DNA of 64,000 nt, taken from Candidatus Polarisedimenticolaceae bacterium (GTDB taxonomy: Bacteria > Acidobacteriota > Polarisedimenticolia > Polarisedimenticolales > DASRJG01). Below are positions 24,869 through 35,236 of this stretch, piece after piece. The notes under the pieces were generated by a model. The model worked only from the letters and a program-made list of their open reading frames with translations. It ran no database searches and had not been told where the DNA came from. The stretch covers positions 1 through 64,000 of the forward strand of contig DASUCV010000008.1 of NCBI GenBank assembly GCA_036275915.1. Direction: 5' to 3'. Position 1 is the stretch's first letter. Each line of letters opens with the position of its first letter. The position numbers and the translations under genes were made by a program.

Positions 24869-25576
24869 ATGAAGACCTTCGCGGTGCTCGTCGCCCTCTC
24901 CTCGGTGCTCCTCCTCTCCGGTTGTCCCGATCAGGGAACGCCGAAGGATCCGCCTCCGGCGCCGCAGACCGCGCACGCGCAGCCACCTGCCGACTCGAAG
25001 CCGGCGCTCGGCGCCGTCGATCCGAACGCACCGCTGCCGCCGGGGCACCCCGCGATCAACGCGAATTCGGCGAGCTCGCTCCCGCCGGTTCCGGAAGGCG
25101 CGGGGTCGGGCGAGACCGCGCTCGCGTGGACCACGCCCGCCGGCTGGGTGTCGGTGACGCCCAGCTCGACGATGCGGCGCGCGCAGTACCGCGTCCCCGG
25201 AAAAGCGGGCGACGGCGAATGCGCCGTCTTCTACTTCGGGCCGGGGCAAGGCGGCGATCCGATGGCCAACGCGCAGCGCTGGGCGGGACAGTTCACCCTT
25301 CCCGACGGCCAGCCCGCGACCAGCGCCATGAAAACCTCGCAAATGGACGTCGGCGGCTTGAAGGTCACGATCGTCGAGGTCGCCGGCACGTACAGCGGCG
25401 GCATGACGATGGGGACCGAGCCCGCGAAGCCGCAGCCGGGCTATCGCCTCCTCGGTGCGGTTGCACCCGGTCCCGACGCGAACTGGTTCTTCAAGTTGAC
25501 GGGCCCCGACGCCACGGTCGTCGAGCAGCGCGGCGCGTTCGAATCGATGGTGAAGTCGCTCAAGCACGGCGTGTGA
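24869..25576 (+). CDS. Putative lipoprotein (235 aa)
   Basis: A lipoprotein signal peptide ends in the lipobox LLSGC with Cys19 as the lipidated residue. A proline-rich linker (KDPPPAPQTAHAQPPA) follows, then a folded C-terminal domain of about 150 residues beginning WTTPAGWVSVTPSSTMRRAQ and ending at the stop. This shape is common in acidobacterial and planctomycete lipoproteins with no assigned role. It overlaps the start of the HEAT-like gene (GTGTGA), so the two probably form one operon of cell-envelope proteins. Confidence 0.8.
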   Translation: MKTFAVLVALSSVLLLSGCPDQGTPKDPPPAPQTAHAQPPADSKPALGAVDPNAPLPPGHPAINANSASSLPPVPEGAGSGETALAWTTPAGWVSVTPSSTMRRAQYRVPGKAGDGECAVFYFGPGQGGDPMANAQRWAGQFTLPDGQPATSAMKTSQMDVGGLKVTIVEVAGTYSGGMTMGTEPAKPQPGYRLLGAVAPGPDANWFFKLTGPDATVVEQRGAFESMVKSLKHGV

Positions 25577-26889
25577 TCGTCCCCGCCGCCGCTCTCGTTC
25601 TCCTCGCGGCCGCGCCGGCCGTTCCGCCACTTCCTCCGGATTACCCGTTCAACAGGCCGGCGCCTTCGTGCCCGGCTTACCTCTCCGTCTGGACGTCGGC
25701 GGGCTCGCTCCAGGCCGGCGACGACTGGGACGCGGTGCTCCTCGAGATCCGCTCCGATCGCGCGCGCCTCACCGACATCTCGCTCCGCGCGGCGATCCCG
25801 CGGATGCCGACCGCCGAGGCCGACTGGTTCCTCTCGGACCCGCTCGATCCCGAAGCCTCCGCCTTCTCGGTCGCGACGCGCACGTACTCCGGCAAGCCGC
25901 TCGACGATCTCTGTCAATCCCTCGTGAAAGCGGGCATGACCGCGGTGACCTCGCGCGCCGCCGCCGACCTCAAGGTCGACGGCAAGACGCTCCTCATCGA
26001 GAACCTGAACGCCGGCGCGATCTTGAACGATCGCGACGGCCGTGTCGGCGCGCTCGCGAAGCCGCCCGACCCGCGCCCGCCCGAGCGCTTGCCCGTCATC
26101 CCGTACGACGAGCAGACGAAGCCCGGCCCCGGCACGCTGACCCAGCCCGCGCTCGACGCGAAGCAGACGAGCCAGACCGAGCGGCGCGATGTCTCCCCGA
26201 AGGACCCCGACCCCGATCATCCCGCCGATCCGGAGCGTGTCGCGCACGATGACGCCGAGCGTAAGGCGCTCGACGCCGCGCGCGACATCGTCTGGCGCCA
26301 GGCGCGCGGCGTCCACCCGACCGCCGGCGACCTCGAGGACATCCCCGCATCGCGGCGCATGCTCGCGCGCATGGCGGAGCTCGACGTCGAGGGGCTGCCC
26401 AAGGGGCTGCCGAGCGACTTCATCCTCGCCACCCTCGGCGCGCCGAAGGACTACGTCACCGCGCTCGCGATCGACGTCCTGAACTACGAGGACAACACCG
26501 ATCGCCTCGCCGCGCTGAGATGGCTGGGCGACATGGCCGCACCGAGCGCCGTCGACGACCTCATCGCTCTCCTCCGCAAGCGCCCCGACGGCAAGCAGCT
26601 CCAGGAGGAGCAGGCGCTCGCGCTCCGCGCGCTCCTCAAGGCCTCCCCCGACCAGGCGCGCATGCAGGCGCTGCGGCTTCTCACCGCACCGCGCCGCGTC
26701 TGTCGCGCCGCGATGGGCGTGTTCTACTTCACCGAGCCTGCGCTCCGCCGCGAGCTGACGACTCTCGACTTCTCGAACCCCGACAAGGTCAAGGGGATGG
26801 CCGCTCGGATTCGCGGCCATCTCACCGTCAATGCGCGCGATCCGGACCTCAAGAAGGCGGCGGCCGGCGTGCAGAGCGCGCTCTACTAG
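25573..26889 (+). CDS. Exported HEAT-repeat-like protein (438 aa)
   Basis: The start is taken as GTG 25573, overlapping the lipoprotein stop. It gives a short hydrophobic signal ([20 protein letters not shown]). The first half contains [20 protein letters not shown] and beta-like strands. The second half is helical and HEAT-like: [35 protein letters not shown] and [19 protein letters not shown] are paired helices of the kind seen in HEAT arrays. The C-terminal 46 codons reappear about 4.2 kb downstream at 30983-31120 in a diverged, truncated copy. The function is unknown; a scaffold role in the envelope is only a guess. Confidence 0.75.
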   Translation: MIVPAAALVLLAAAPAVPPLPPDYPFNRPAPSCPAYLSVWTSAGSLQAGDDWDAVLLEIRSDRARLTDISLRAAIPRMPTAEADWFLSDPLDPEASAFSVATRTYSGKPLDDLCQSLVKAGMTAVTSRAAADLKVDGKTLLIENLNAGAILNDRDGRVGALAKPPDPRPPERLPVIPYDEQTKPGPGTLTQPALDAKQTSQTERRDVSPKDPDPDHPADPERVAHDDAERKALDAARDIVWRQARGVHPTAGDLEDIPASRRMLARMAELDVEGLPKGLPSDFILATLGAPKDYVTALAIDVLNYEDNTDRLAALRWLGDMAAPSAVDDLIALLRKRPDGKQLQEEQALALRALLKASPDQARMQALRLLTAPRRVCRAAMGVFYFTEPALRRELTTLDFSNPDKVKGMAARIRGHLTVNARDPDLKKAAAGVQSALY

Positions 26890-26944
26890 CGTTTCGGGCC
26901 GCCGCACCGGAGCGAAACCATCCGGTAGAGCGGTCCGCTCACCG

Positions 26945-26950
26945 TATACT
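26945..26950 (+). promoter_or_regulatory. -10-like element before the triple-propeller gene
   Basis: TATACT, one base from the consensus TATAAT, lies 22 bases before TTG 26973. A G-rich stretch (CCGGGGGCC) between them could act as the ribosome binding site. Confidence 0.45.
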
Positions 26951-26972
26951 CTCGGCAACCGCCGGGGGCCTC

Positions 26973-29900
26973 TTGAAATTTCGTTTTCGCGTCGCTGCGA
27001 TCGCGCTCCTTTCGCTCGCGGGCGTCCGGCCCGCCGCATCGCAGACGCCGGTCGATCTCGGCTTCGCGTCGGTGATCGGAGACGCGGTCGTCGATGAGGG
27101 CCGTGGGCTGATCTACGTCAGTCAGCCGTGGACCGATGACGTTCTGTTCGTTTCGACGCACTCGCTGACGGTCGTCGCACGCGTCCACGTTGGGCCGTCG
27201 CCCTACGGCCTCGATCTATCGCAAGACCGGTCGCGGCTCTACGTCGCTCTCGGCGGTTCGGGCAAGATCGCGATTCTGGATCCGGACACGCTTACACAAA
27301 CCGAAATCCTTGTCGCCGAAGGGCTGGGGGACTTCCAGGTCTGGGACGTGCTCGAACGCAGCCAGGGAAACGTGCTCGTCTCCGGCAGCCAGGAGCTCCG
27401 CCCCGTGTCGATGGGGGTCGGGATCGTCCACGTCGATGAAGGCGGATGGTTCGAGAGGGTGGATCCGCAGGAGATCTTCGACATCCGTCCCTTCCTGGCG
27501 TTGAGTCCCGATCGTGGTTTTCTCTATGTCGGACAAGACGAGTACCCACTCCACATTCCCGCGGCGAGCGAGAAGACCCTCACGAAGATCGACCTCAGTA
27601 CCACGACACCGCCGGGGCTGTTCGGACATCGGACGTGGGAAACGGTCGACGTCCTCTATCAGCTCGAACCCTCGCCGGACGGATCACGTATTTTCCTCGC
27701 GAACGGCGAGGTCCTCTCGACCTCCGTCCTCGAGACGGTCGCCTCCGCGCCTCCCGGCGTCCACGAGCTGAGCGCGGACGGATCGATCCTTCACATCGCG
27801 ACAGCGCCGGGGACGCTGGCGCGCTGGAATGCTCAGACGCTGGCCCCGATCGACACGACGACTCTTCCGTGTTCGTTCCAATACGTCGAACGCTTGGCCG
27901 TGTGGAACGGGGGAAGCGATCGCGTCGTCGCCGGCGACGATCACCTCTGCGGGTTCGTCACCACGACGGCATGCAGCGGGCCGCCGCAACCTGCCGCGTC
28001 ACCCGACCCGGCGGACGCCGGAGCGAAGCCCGCTCTTCGCGGCACGCTGCGGTGGCAGGGGAACGACTCATCGTGTCCCGAGACCTTCGACGTCCGCCTG
28101 GGCACCGACGACCCGCCCACGACGACCGTTTGCTCGGGCCTTCACGAGCGCGCCTGCGACCCGGGACAGCTCACCGCGGGCGCGACGTACCACTGGCAGG
28201 TGGTCGCCACAAACGCCACGGGTAGAACGGCTGGCCCGATCTGGTCGTTCGTCGCTGCGCCTCCGCCCACTCCTCCGCCGTACGTGGCGAAGGTCGAGCT
28301 CGAGGCGAAGGCGCACGACGCGGTGCTCGACGTCGCGCGCGAGCGCGTCTACGTCAGCTTGCCCGCGCTCGACGCGGTCGTAGCCATCTCGACTCGCACA
28401 TTCCAGGTCGCGGATCAATTCACGATCGGCCCGAGCCCGCGCGGGCTCGACCTGTCACCCGACGGTGAGCGCCTCTATGTTGCGCTTCAAGGATCGGGCG
28501 AGCTCGGCATCATCGATCTTGCGACCCGTAATGTGCGTCGCATCCCATTCGGCGAGGCCATGAATTCTCTCCAATCTTGGGACGTCGCGGCGTCGCCGGA
28601 CGGCCGGGTGTTCATGACCGCCAATGGGATCGACTTCGGCGACATGAGCTTCACGGCCTACGTGCGCCCCGACGTCAACATGGCTCCCGTGCGTGTCGGG
28701 CTCGATCTCTGCGGTCCGATCCTCGCCGCGACGAGCGACAATCGCCGCCTCTTCATCTCGGAGCCGACCTGCACACCCGACGAGATCGACGCGCGCGACC
28801 TCACGACGGAAGACGCCGCGATGGTGCGTACCGAGACCGACTATCTCTATCCGTGGTACTGGACAGGTTCGTTCACGCCGTCCCCCGACGGAAAGCGCCT
28901 CTTTCTTCACGGCGGCGTCGTCCTCGACAGCGATCGCCTTTGGCCCGTGGGATGGCTGGCGTACGGACCGTGGATTCTCAATCCGGCCTACGGTCTCAAG
29001 GCCTTCGGCCCCGATCCGAACGTCATTTGGTCGGCGACGGAGCCGGATTCCCTGACTTCTTGGGACGCGAACAGCTACTCCTTCCTCGACGCCTACACAG
29101 TTCCGTGCGCGTTCCAGGAGATGACCAAGCTCTTCGTCCTCCCCGACGGCGGCTGGCTCGTCGTCGGAGACGATCTCGTCTGCGGGCGCGTGCAGCAATC
29201 CCCCTGCGCGACCACCCCGGCCGTTCCTGGTCAGCCGATCCCGCAGGACGGCGCGACGGACGTTTCGCCGAGGCTCAAGCTGCAATGGTCGGGCACCGGA
29301 TCAGAAGCGTGTCCGACGACGTACACGGTGAAGCTCGGCGCCCATGGCATCGCGACCGACGTCGTCTGCCAAAGCACCCCTCATACCGTCTGCGATCTCG
29401 GATCCTCGCTTGCACCGAACACGACCTACACGTGGCAAGTCGAGGCGACGAACGACGCGGGAACGGTCACCGGCCCGGCGTTCTCGTTCTCGACCGGCGC
29501 GTTCGCGACGCCCTTCCCGTCGGTGATCGCGTCCCACCTCCCCCGCTATCCCACGGACATCGGGATCGACGCCTCGCGTCACCGAATCTATGCGGCGTTT
29601 CCAGACACGGAACGGCCGGAGATCGCTTCGATCGCGGGCGAATGCGGCACAGTTGTCGGCGCCTACCCCGTCGACAGCCGCCTCTATAGCTTCGTCGTGG
29701 GCTTGGACGGCCGCCATCTCTACGGCACGTTGTACGACGGCAGCGCGCTCGAGATGATCGATCTCGACACCGGGACTCGATCGCAATTCGGCTTGTGGGG
29801 CGACGATCCGTCACGTCGGCCGAACTACTTGGTCGAGCAGGCCCCGGGTCAGTTCTTCGTCACTGCGAAGGCTGATCGCCCGTTCATGTACCGCGTCGAC

Positions 29901-30968
29901 CTCAACACACAGTCCAGCGTCGGGGTCACGCCGCCCGACATCTACTTTGGCGGGGGAAACCCTTTCGTCGCTCCGGGCGACAAGTACCTTTACACCAGCA
30001 ATGAGTACACACCGTCGATGTTCAAGTTCGACACGAGTCGCCCGGGCACACCGCTCGTCGCACACAATCTATTCACCGAGGCGATCGGCTCGGTCCTCCC
30101 CGACGGGAAGCGGATCATCTCGAGCGACGGCGTCGTCTACCGCGCCGGGACGCTGCTCGAGGAGGGATCGCGCGTCTCGCCGGGGCCGTCCAGCCCGTCA
30201 CCGAGCGGCGATGTGGTCTACGTCGGGCGGCAGAGCGACGGCGGCAGCGTCGAGGTGTGGGACACGAGTTCTTGGACGCTCCTTCGGACCATCCCACTCG
30301 GCTGTCCGAACATCCAGGCTTGGATGCCGATCAACCGCCTCCTGACGCTCCCCGGCGACACGGGCTGGCTCGTACAAAGCCTCCAGGAGCTCTGCATCTT
30401 CTCTTACGATCCGGATTTCGACGGACGCCTGAACGGCGCCGACGACGTTCCGCTCGATACCGACGGCGACGGCCAGCCCGACAGTTGCGATCGTTGCCCC
30501 ACGGTACCCGAGGCCATCGCCCGCGACACCGACGAGGATTTGATCGGCGACGCCTGCGACAACTGCCCCACGGCGTTCAACCCAGCCCAGACCGACGGCG
30601 ACGCCGATGGTATCGGCGACGCCTGCGACAACTGCCCCACGATCGCCAACGCAGATCAAAGGGACGGTGACGGCGACGGCATCGGCGACCTCTGCGACAA
30701 CTGTCCGAACATCGCGAATGCGAACCAGAACGACTACGACGGCGACGGAATCGGCGATGCGTGCGAGCTTGGCATCCCACTCGTCGATGCCGACGGGTCA
30801 GGGCGCGTGGACGGGCTCGATCTAGCGCGCCTCGGCCGCGCTTTCGGCGCAATGTCCACCGACGCGCGCTTCGACCGCGGCGTGGACTTCAATCGCGACG
30901 GCATCGTCGACGGGATCGATCTGGCCATGCTCTCGGCGATGTTCGGACGGTCGGTGCCAACGCATTGA
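26973..30968 (+). CDS. Large secreted propeller/Fn3 protein with thrombospondin type 3 repeats and dockerin-like C-terminus (1331 aa)
   Basis: The protein is exported (signal peptide [20 protein letters not shown], cut near residue 23). Three propeller blocks of the YVTN kind ([40 protein letters not shown]) span about 30-330, 436-748 and 849-1143. The first two are each followed by an Fn3-like domain ([34 protein letters not shown]). Then come about five calcium-binding thrombospondin type 3 units ([15 protein letters not shown]) and, at 1272-1331, two dockerin-like EF hands ([33 protein letters not shown]). It is probably a surface adhesin or scaffold. The start is TTG. By eye its base use is less GC-biased than its neighbours. 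No cohesin partner was recognised in the window. Confidence 0.85.
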   Translation: MKFRFRVAAIALLSLAGVRPAASQTPVDLGFASVIGDAVVDEGRGLIYVSQPWTDDVLFVSTHSLTVVARVHVGPSPYGLDLSQDRSRLYVALGGSGKIAILDPDTLTQTEILVAEGLGDFQVWDVLERSQGNVLVSGSQELRPVSMGVGIVHVDEGGWFERVDPQEIFDIRPFLALSPDRGFLYVGQDEYPLHIPAASEKTLTKIDLSTTTPPGLFGHRTWETVDVLYQLEPSPDGSRIFLANGEVLSTSVLETVASAPPGVHELSADGSILHIATAPGTLARWNAQTLAPIDTTTLPCSFQYVERLAVWNGGSDRVVAGDDHLCGFVTTTACSGPPQPAASPDPADAGAKPALRGTLRWQGNDSSCPETFDVRLGTDDPPTTTVCSGLHERACDPGQLTAGATYHWQVVATNATGRTAGPIWSFVAAPPPTPPPYVAKVELEAKAHDAVLDVARERVYVSLPALDAVVAISTRTFQVADQFTIGPSPRGLDLSPDGERLYVALQGSGELGIIDLATRNVRRIPFGEAMNSLQSWDVAASPDGRVFMTANGIDFGDMSFTAYVRPDVNMAPVRVGLDLCGPILAATSDNRRLFISEPTCTPDEIDARDLTTEDAAMVRTETDYLYPWYWTGSFTPSPDGKRLFLHGGVVLDSDRLWPVGWLAYGPWILNPAYGLKAFGPDPNVIWSATEPDSLTSWDANSYSFLDAYTVPCAFQEMTKLFVLPDGGWLVVGDDLVCGRVQQSPCATTPAVPGQPIPQDGATDVSPRLKLQWSGTGSEACPTTYTVKLGAHGIATDVVCQSTPHTVCDLGSSLAPNTTYTWQVEATNDAGTVTGPAFSFSTGAFATPFPSVIASHLPRYPTDIGIDASRHRIYAAFPDTERPEIASIAGECGTVVGAYPVDSRLYSFVVGLDGRHLYGTLYDGSALEMIDLDTGTRSQFGLWGDDPSRRPNYLVEQAPGQFFVTAKADRPFMYRVDLNTQSSVGVTPPDIYFGGGNPFVAPGDKYLYTSNEYTPSMFKFDTSRPGTPLVAHNLFTEAIGSVLPDGKRIISSDGVVYRAGTLLEEGSRVSPGPSSPSPSGDVVYVGRQSDGGSVEVWDTSSWTLLRTIPLGCPNIQAWMPINRLLTLPGDTGWLVQSLQELCIFSYDPDFDGRLNGADDVPLDTDGDGQPDSCDRCPTVPEAIARDTDEDLIGDACDNCPTAFNPAQTDGDADGIGDACDNCPTIANADQRDGDGDGIGDLCDNCPNIANANQNDYDGDGIGDACELGIPLVDADGSGRVDGLDLARLGRAFGAMSTDARFDRGVDFNRDGIVDGIDLAMLSAMFGRSVPTH

Positions 30969-30982
30969 GGGCGTAGAGCCGG

Positions 30983-31120
30983 CGCGAGCTGACGATGCTG
31001 GACTTCACGAACCCCGACAAGGTCAAGGGAATGGCCGCTCGGATTCGCGGCCATCTCACCGTCAATGCGCGCGATCCCGACTTGAAGAAAGCCGCTGCGG
31101 GTGAGCAGAACGCTTACTGA
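30983..31120 (+). pseudogene. Displaced 3' fragment of the HEAT-like gene (46 codons)
   Basis: These 138 bases re-encode the end of the protein at 25573-26889: [20 protein letters not shown] and onward to a stop, one codon shorter. A TAG stop sits just upstream in the same frame (30974-30976) and there is no plausible start, so it is a remnant. Against 26748-26889, most differences are synonymous third-position changes (about nine), with only a few amino-acid changes (T/M, S/T, V/E, S/N). The fragment therefore diverged as a working gene before being truncated. It fills most of the 155-base gap between two convergent giant genes. Confidence 0.85.
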
Positions 31121-31123
31121 GAC

Positions 31124-34100
31124 TCATGGACACGCCGACGGCGACGCCGCGATCTCCGCGTCCCGCGCGCCTTGCTGGCTCGCCAGTCCCTCGTCGTAGG
31201 TTCCCGGTGCCGTGCAGTCGACGCCGCGGACGAGGTACCAGAAGCCGTCACCCAGCGCCGGAGTAGCGGCGTCACTGGACGTCGGCGTGAGCGAGTCGTT
31301 CGCGACGCACTGGTCCAGCGTCGAGAAGTCACCCGCCGAGCTGCGTAGCGTCGACAGAAGGCCCCGCACCGTGTCGTAGCGATCGGCACCCGCGACCGCC
31401 GCCCAGGTGAACGTCTCGGTGGCGCCGCTCTTCGACGCGCTCACCGAAGGCCGGCCCGCGGGTGCGATGAAGCCGTCGTCGATCGCGCCGTTGCAGTTGT
31501 TGTCCTTCCCGTCGCACACCTCGGGGTTGCCGGGGAACATCGTCGGGTCGGAGTCGTTGCAGTCGCCGCTCGCCGCCACGTAACCGTTGGGCTGCGAGCA
31601 GGCCGCCAGAAACACGCTCGAGTTGCCGTAGCCGTCGCCGTCGGCGTCGCGGTAGTAGGTGACGAGCTGGCACGACGTCCTGATGTCGATTCCCTCCGGG
31701 CCGTTCCCCGGAAGCGAGATCCACCGCGTTCGCGGGAAGATCGGATCGGTCGTCGAGAAGCGCATGCGCCACTTGTAAGCGGTGAGCGGATCGAGACCGG
31801 AGACGAGCCGGTTGAAATTGACGTCGGCGCCGGAGCCGTCGGTCGTGCCGGTGTCGAAGGCGTTGCCGTGGACGTACGTCCCGGTAGCGATCGGCGTTCC
31901 GAGCGGCGCGACCTCGTGGTCCATCGAGATCATCGCGCGCCCGCGCGCGTTGCGGCCGCGCGCGAGGATGCGGAAGCGGTCCGACGAGCCGCTCGATCCG
32001 AGGAACGCGACGGGGCCGGTGCCGGCGCCGTTGTAGTTGCGCGGGATGAAGTCGAGGCCATCGCCGCCGCCGCCGAGGTAGACGAACGCGCTGCCGCCGG
32101 ACGTGCCGTCGGGCGCGCCGATGACGACGTCGGAGAAGCCGTCGCCGTTGACGTCGCCGGCCATCGCGAAGGATTGGCCGAACTTCGTGTTCGCGGCACC
32201 GGTGACGCTCCAGCCGGCGGTGTTGCCGAGTCCGGTCGCGGAGCCGAAGTGGATCTCGATCGCGCTGAATTGACCGACGGTGAGAATGTCGGAGAAGCCG
32301 TCGCCGTTGACGTCGCCGGCGAGGCGCGCGTTGACGACCGAGAACGTCAGCGCCTGGTCGGGGGTCGTCATCGACAGCCCGGCGGGTCCGCCGAGGTAGA
32401 GCGCGTCGGTGGTTCCCGAGGCGTCGGAGTGGTGGTACACGACGTCGTCGTAGCCGTCGCCGTCGACGTCGCCGGCGGCGTGAACCGATGAGGAGAAATC
32501 TCCGAATTCGGTCCAGTCGTCGTTCTGGTCCATGCGCGGTGCGCCGCCGTAGTAGACGCGCGACGATTGCGCGCCGAGCCCGGTGTAGTCGTTGGTCAGG
32601 ACGTCCGACAGGCCGTCTCCGTTGACGTCGCCGGCGGCCTCGACGTTCTCACCGTCGAGGAACTCGACCGGCGTCTGATGGACCCCGGTCGCGGAGCCGT
32701 AGTAGATCCTCGTCCCGTCGTTGACGCCGCCCGAGACGCCGATGTCGGCGAAGCCGTCGCCGTTGACGTCGCCGACGCCCGCGACCTCCGAACCCAGGTT
32801 CTGGTTCACGATGCTCTCGGTCCGCGAGAACGCCGGTGTCGTGCTCACGCCGCCGACACCGCCGTGATAGACGTAGAACTTCCCTTCCTCGCCGCCGCTC
32901 TGAACGTTGAAGTGCGGCTCGCCGACGATGACGTCGTCGTAGCCGTCGCCGTTGACGTCGCCCGCCCCGGCCACGGAATCGCCGAAGCCGCCGTGGAACT
33001 GGAAGCCGTCGAGCGTCGTCGCCGGAACGGTCGACGGACCGGTCGCGGTCCCGAGGAAGATGAACGCCGCGCCGAGATCGGCACCGCCGTACTGCGGATC
33101 GCCGACGATGATGTCGGTGAACCCGTCGGCGTTGACGTCCCCCGCCGAGGCGACGCTCCAGCCGAAGTTCTCGGTCTGCGTCGTGTCGGCGCCGTGGAGC
33201 GCCGCGAGCGACGTGGTCGACGGTCCGTCGCCCGAGCCGAGGAAGAGCCAGGCGCGGCCCTCGTCGGTCTGGCCGTGATCGTAGCTTGCGGCGCCGACGA
33301 TGAGATCGCCGTAACCATCGCCGTTGACGTCGCCCGCGGCGAAGACCGCGCCGAGCGCGTCGTTCGCCTGATCGCCGGTGAACGTCCAGCTCGGCGTCGT
33401 GCCGATCCCGCTCGGCGACCCCTGGAAGACGCGGATCTGCCCCGCGTTCGCGAGCCCTCCCGAGGTGAATCCGGGCGCGCTCGCCGCGACGTCGGCGAAG
33501 CCGTCGCCGTTGACGTCGCCCGCCGGCGCGACCGACGAGCCGAGGCCCGCGCTCACCGATCCGCCGTTCAGTGTCTGCGCCGCCGCCGAGCCGAGGCCGG
33601 TCGACGATCCGCGGTAGATGTACACGCGGCCCTCGCCCGAGAACGACGAGGTGAATGACGAGGCGCCGATCGCGATGTCAGCAAAGCCGTCGCCGTTCGT
33701 GTCGCCGACGCCGGCGACCGAGCAGCCGAAGAGCCCGCCCGATCCGTCCTCGGTCCAGCTCGGCGTCGTCGAGAGGCCGGAGGCCGAGCCGTAGAAGCCG
33801 AGCACGCGCCCCGCGTCGACGAGGGTCGCGGTGTCCCACTGCCACGCGCCGGCGAATACGTCGTCGAAGCCGTCGGCATTGACGTCGACACCTCCCGCGA
33901 CGTGAATGCCGAGGTTCGCGTCGACCTGGTTCGATTCGACGTGGAACGGCGTGCCGGCCGCGATGACGGTCGACGCGTCGCCGAGAAAGACGTAAACCGC
34001 CCCTTCGTGGCTCTGGCCGTTCGTGTAGTAGGGCGCGCCGACGACGAGGTCGTCGTTGCCGTCGCCGTCGACGTCGCCGCCGTAGGCGATCGAGGTGCCG

Positions 34101-35188
34101 AAGCGCGCGCCGGCATTCCCTGCCGTCAGCGTCTTCGCGAGCACGATCCCGACCGAGCTGATCGATCCGGTGTAGACGAAGACGGCGCCCTCGTCGACCT
34201 GCGTCCCGTCCCAGCGCTCGGCGCCGACCGCGAAATCGTCGTAGCCGTCGGCGTTGAGGTCGCCGGCCGTCGACACTGACGAGCCGAAGCGCGCGTCGGC
34301 CTGATTCGATTCGAACGTTCGCGTGGCGGTGAGCGGGAGGCCGGACGGCGAGCCGAAGTAGAGGAACACCCGGCCCTCGTCGACCTGGCCGTTGTCGTAC
34401 TGCGGCGCGCCGACGATGACGTCGGAGTAGCCGTCGCCGTTCACGTCGCCGGCCGTGGCGACCGACGATCCGAAGAACGCGCTCACCTGGTTCGACTCGA
34501 CGGACCACGTCGCGCTCGTGAGGAGCGGATCGACCGTGATCGGGTACGCGGCGTCGCGATCGTCGATCTCGATCGAGAGCGACTCCGGCGCGAGCCGGAA
34601 CCGCGCGGGAAGCTCACGCCCGCCGGCGTCGATGACGTGGAGCTCGCCGAGCTTGAGGAGCGGCTTCCCGGCGGGATCGGCGAAGAGAATCGCGCTCCCC
34701 GTGGCGTCGGCCCTGCCGAGGAGATCGCCGGTGAGCTTCAGCGAGACGACGAGCGGTGCCGACCCCGGCATGCGCGCCGGAATCTCGAGTACCTGCTCCA
34801 GGCCGGCGGCATCGTTCACGTAGCGCTCCACGAGCGCGTCACGTGAGAACGAGATCGCGGCACCGGTGCGGGTGAAAACTCCGGAGGCGAGCGCGGTCTC
34901 CGACCCGGAGCGGCCCCATCGCGCGGCCTCGAGGCCGAGCCGCCACCCCTCGCCGCCCTCGCGCGGCGTGACCACGATGCCGGCCGCCGTCGTCCCGACG
35001 CGGAACCCCTGCGCCCGGTTCGGCGCCGAGATCGTGCCGCTCGGGAGCGCATGGAACTCGTACTCCATCCGCTCGAGGTTGTCCTTCACCCGGGCGAGCC
35101 AGGCCTCGTCGACGCCGGCGGCCGCCGAGACGAGCGAGAAAGAGAGGAGCGATGCCGCGATCGTGCCGAGGATGCCGTTCCTGCGCAT
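31124..35188 (-). CDS. Secreted 14-repeat FG-GAP protein with MopE and Fn3-like C-terminus (paralogue 1, 1354 aa)
   Basis: Start ATG 35188 is preferred over ATG 35203 because GGGG lies at SD distance; a signal peptide follows (GILGTIAASLLSFSLVSAAA). An N-terminal domain shared with the protein at 39604 (SAPNRAQGFRV to AAYPITVDPLL) leads into 14 FG-GAP repeats, each with a calcium-binding DVNGDGYSD-type loop; 14 repeats would fit two seven-bladed propellers. A MopE-type metal-binding motif (DCNDSDPTMFPGNPEVCDG then DNNCNG) and a C-terminal module (YDTVRGLLSTLRSSAGDF, ending AACSP-like in ACP) follow. It lies 48 bases downstream of the anti-sigma gene on the same strand, so it is probably part of, or controlled by, the ECF unit. 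Likely surface-exposed. Confidence 0.88.
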   Translation of the reverse strand: MRRNGILGTIAASLLSFSLVSAAAGVDEAWLARVKDNLERMEYEFHALPSGTISAPNRAQGFRVGTTAAGIVVTPREGGEGWRLGLEAARWGRSGSETALASGVFTRTGAAISFSRDALVERYVNDAAGLEQVLEIPARMPGSAPLVVSLKLTGDLLGRADATGSAILFADPAGKPLLKLGELHVIDAGGRELPARFRLAPESLSIEIDDRDAAYPITVDPLLTSATWSVESNQVSAFFGSSVATAGDVNGDGYSDVIVGAPQYDNGQVDEGRVFLYFGSPSGLPLTATRTFESNQADARFGSSVSTAGDLNADGYDDFAVGAERWDGTQVDEGAVFVYTGSISSVGIVLAKTLTAGNAGARFGTSIAYGGDVDGDGNDDLVVGAPYYTNGQSHEGAVYVFLGDASTVIAAGTPFHVESNQVDANLGIHVAGGVDVNADGFDDVFAGAWQWDTATLVDAGRVLGFYGSASGLSTTPSWTEDGSGGLFGCSVAGVGDTNGDGFADIAIGASSFTSSFSGEGRVYIYRGSSTGLGSAAAQTLNGGSVSAGLGSSVAPAGDVNGDGFADVAASAPGFTSGGLANAGQIRVFQGSPSGIGTTPSWTFTGDQANDALGAVFAAGDVNGDGYGDLIVGAASYDHGQTDEGRAWLFLGSGDGPSTTSLAALHGADTTQTENFGWSVASAGDVNADGFTDIIVGDPQYGGADLGAAFIFLGTATGPSTVPATTLDGFQFHGGFGDSVAGAGDVNGDGYDDVIVGEPHFNVQSGGEEGKFYVYHGGVGGVSTTPAFSRTESIVNQNLGSEVAGVGDVNGDGFADIGVSGGVNDGTRIYYGSATGVHQTPVEFLDGENVEAAGDVNGDGLSDVLTNDYTGLGAQSSRVYYGGAPRMDQNDDWTEFGDFSSSVHAAGDVDGDGYDDVVYHHSDASGTTDALYLGGPAGLSMTTPDQALTFSVVNARLAGDVNGDGFSDILTVGQFSAIEIHFGSATGLGNTAGWSVTGAANTKFGQSFAMAGDVNGDGFSDVVIGAPDGTSGGSAFVYLGGGGDGLDFIPRNYNGAGTGPVAFLGSSGSSDRFRILARGRNARGRAMISMDHEVAPLGTPIATGTYVHGNAFDTGTTDGSGADVNFNRLVSGLDPLTAYKWRMRFSTTDPIFPRTRWISLPGNGPEGIDIRTSCQLVTYYRDADGDGYGNSSVFLAACSQPNGYVAASGDCNDSDPTMFPGNPEVCDGKDNNCNGAIDDGFIAPAGRPSVSASKSGATETFTWAAVAGADRYDTVRGLLSTLRSSAGDFSTLDQCVANDSLTPTSSDAATPALGDGFWYLVRGVDCTAPGTYDEGLASQQGARDAEIAASPSACP
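32055..34510 (-). repeat. Tandem FG-GAP coding repeats, paralogue 1
   Basis: Fourteen in-frame units of about 150-200 bases carry near-identical DNA cores encoding GDVNGDG. The units differ mainly between cores, so this DNA is prone to unequal recombination with itself and with the array at 40.3-42.8 kb. Confidence 0.8.
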
Positions 35189-35236
35189 GACGTGATCCCC
35201 CATGCGGCAGAGGAACGGGACGGCGGAGAGAACTCC

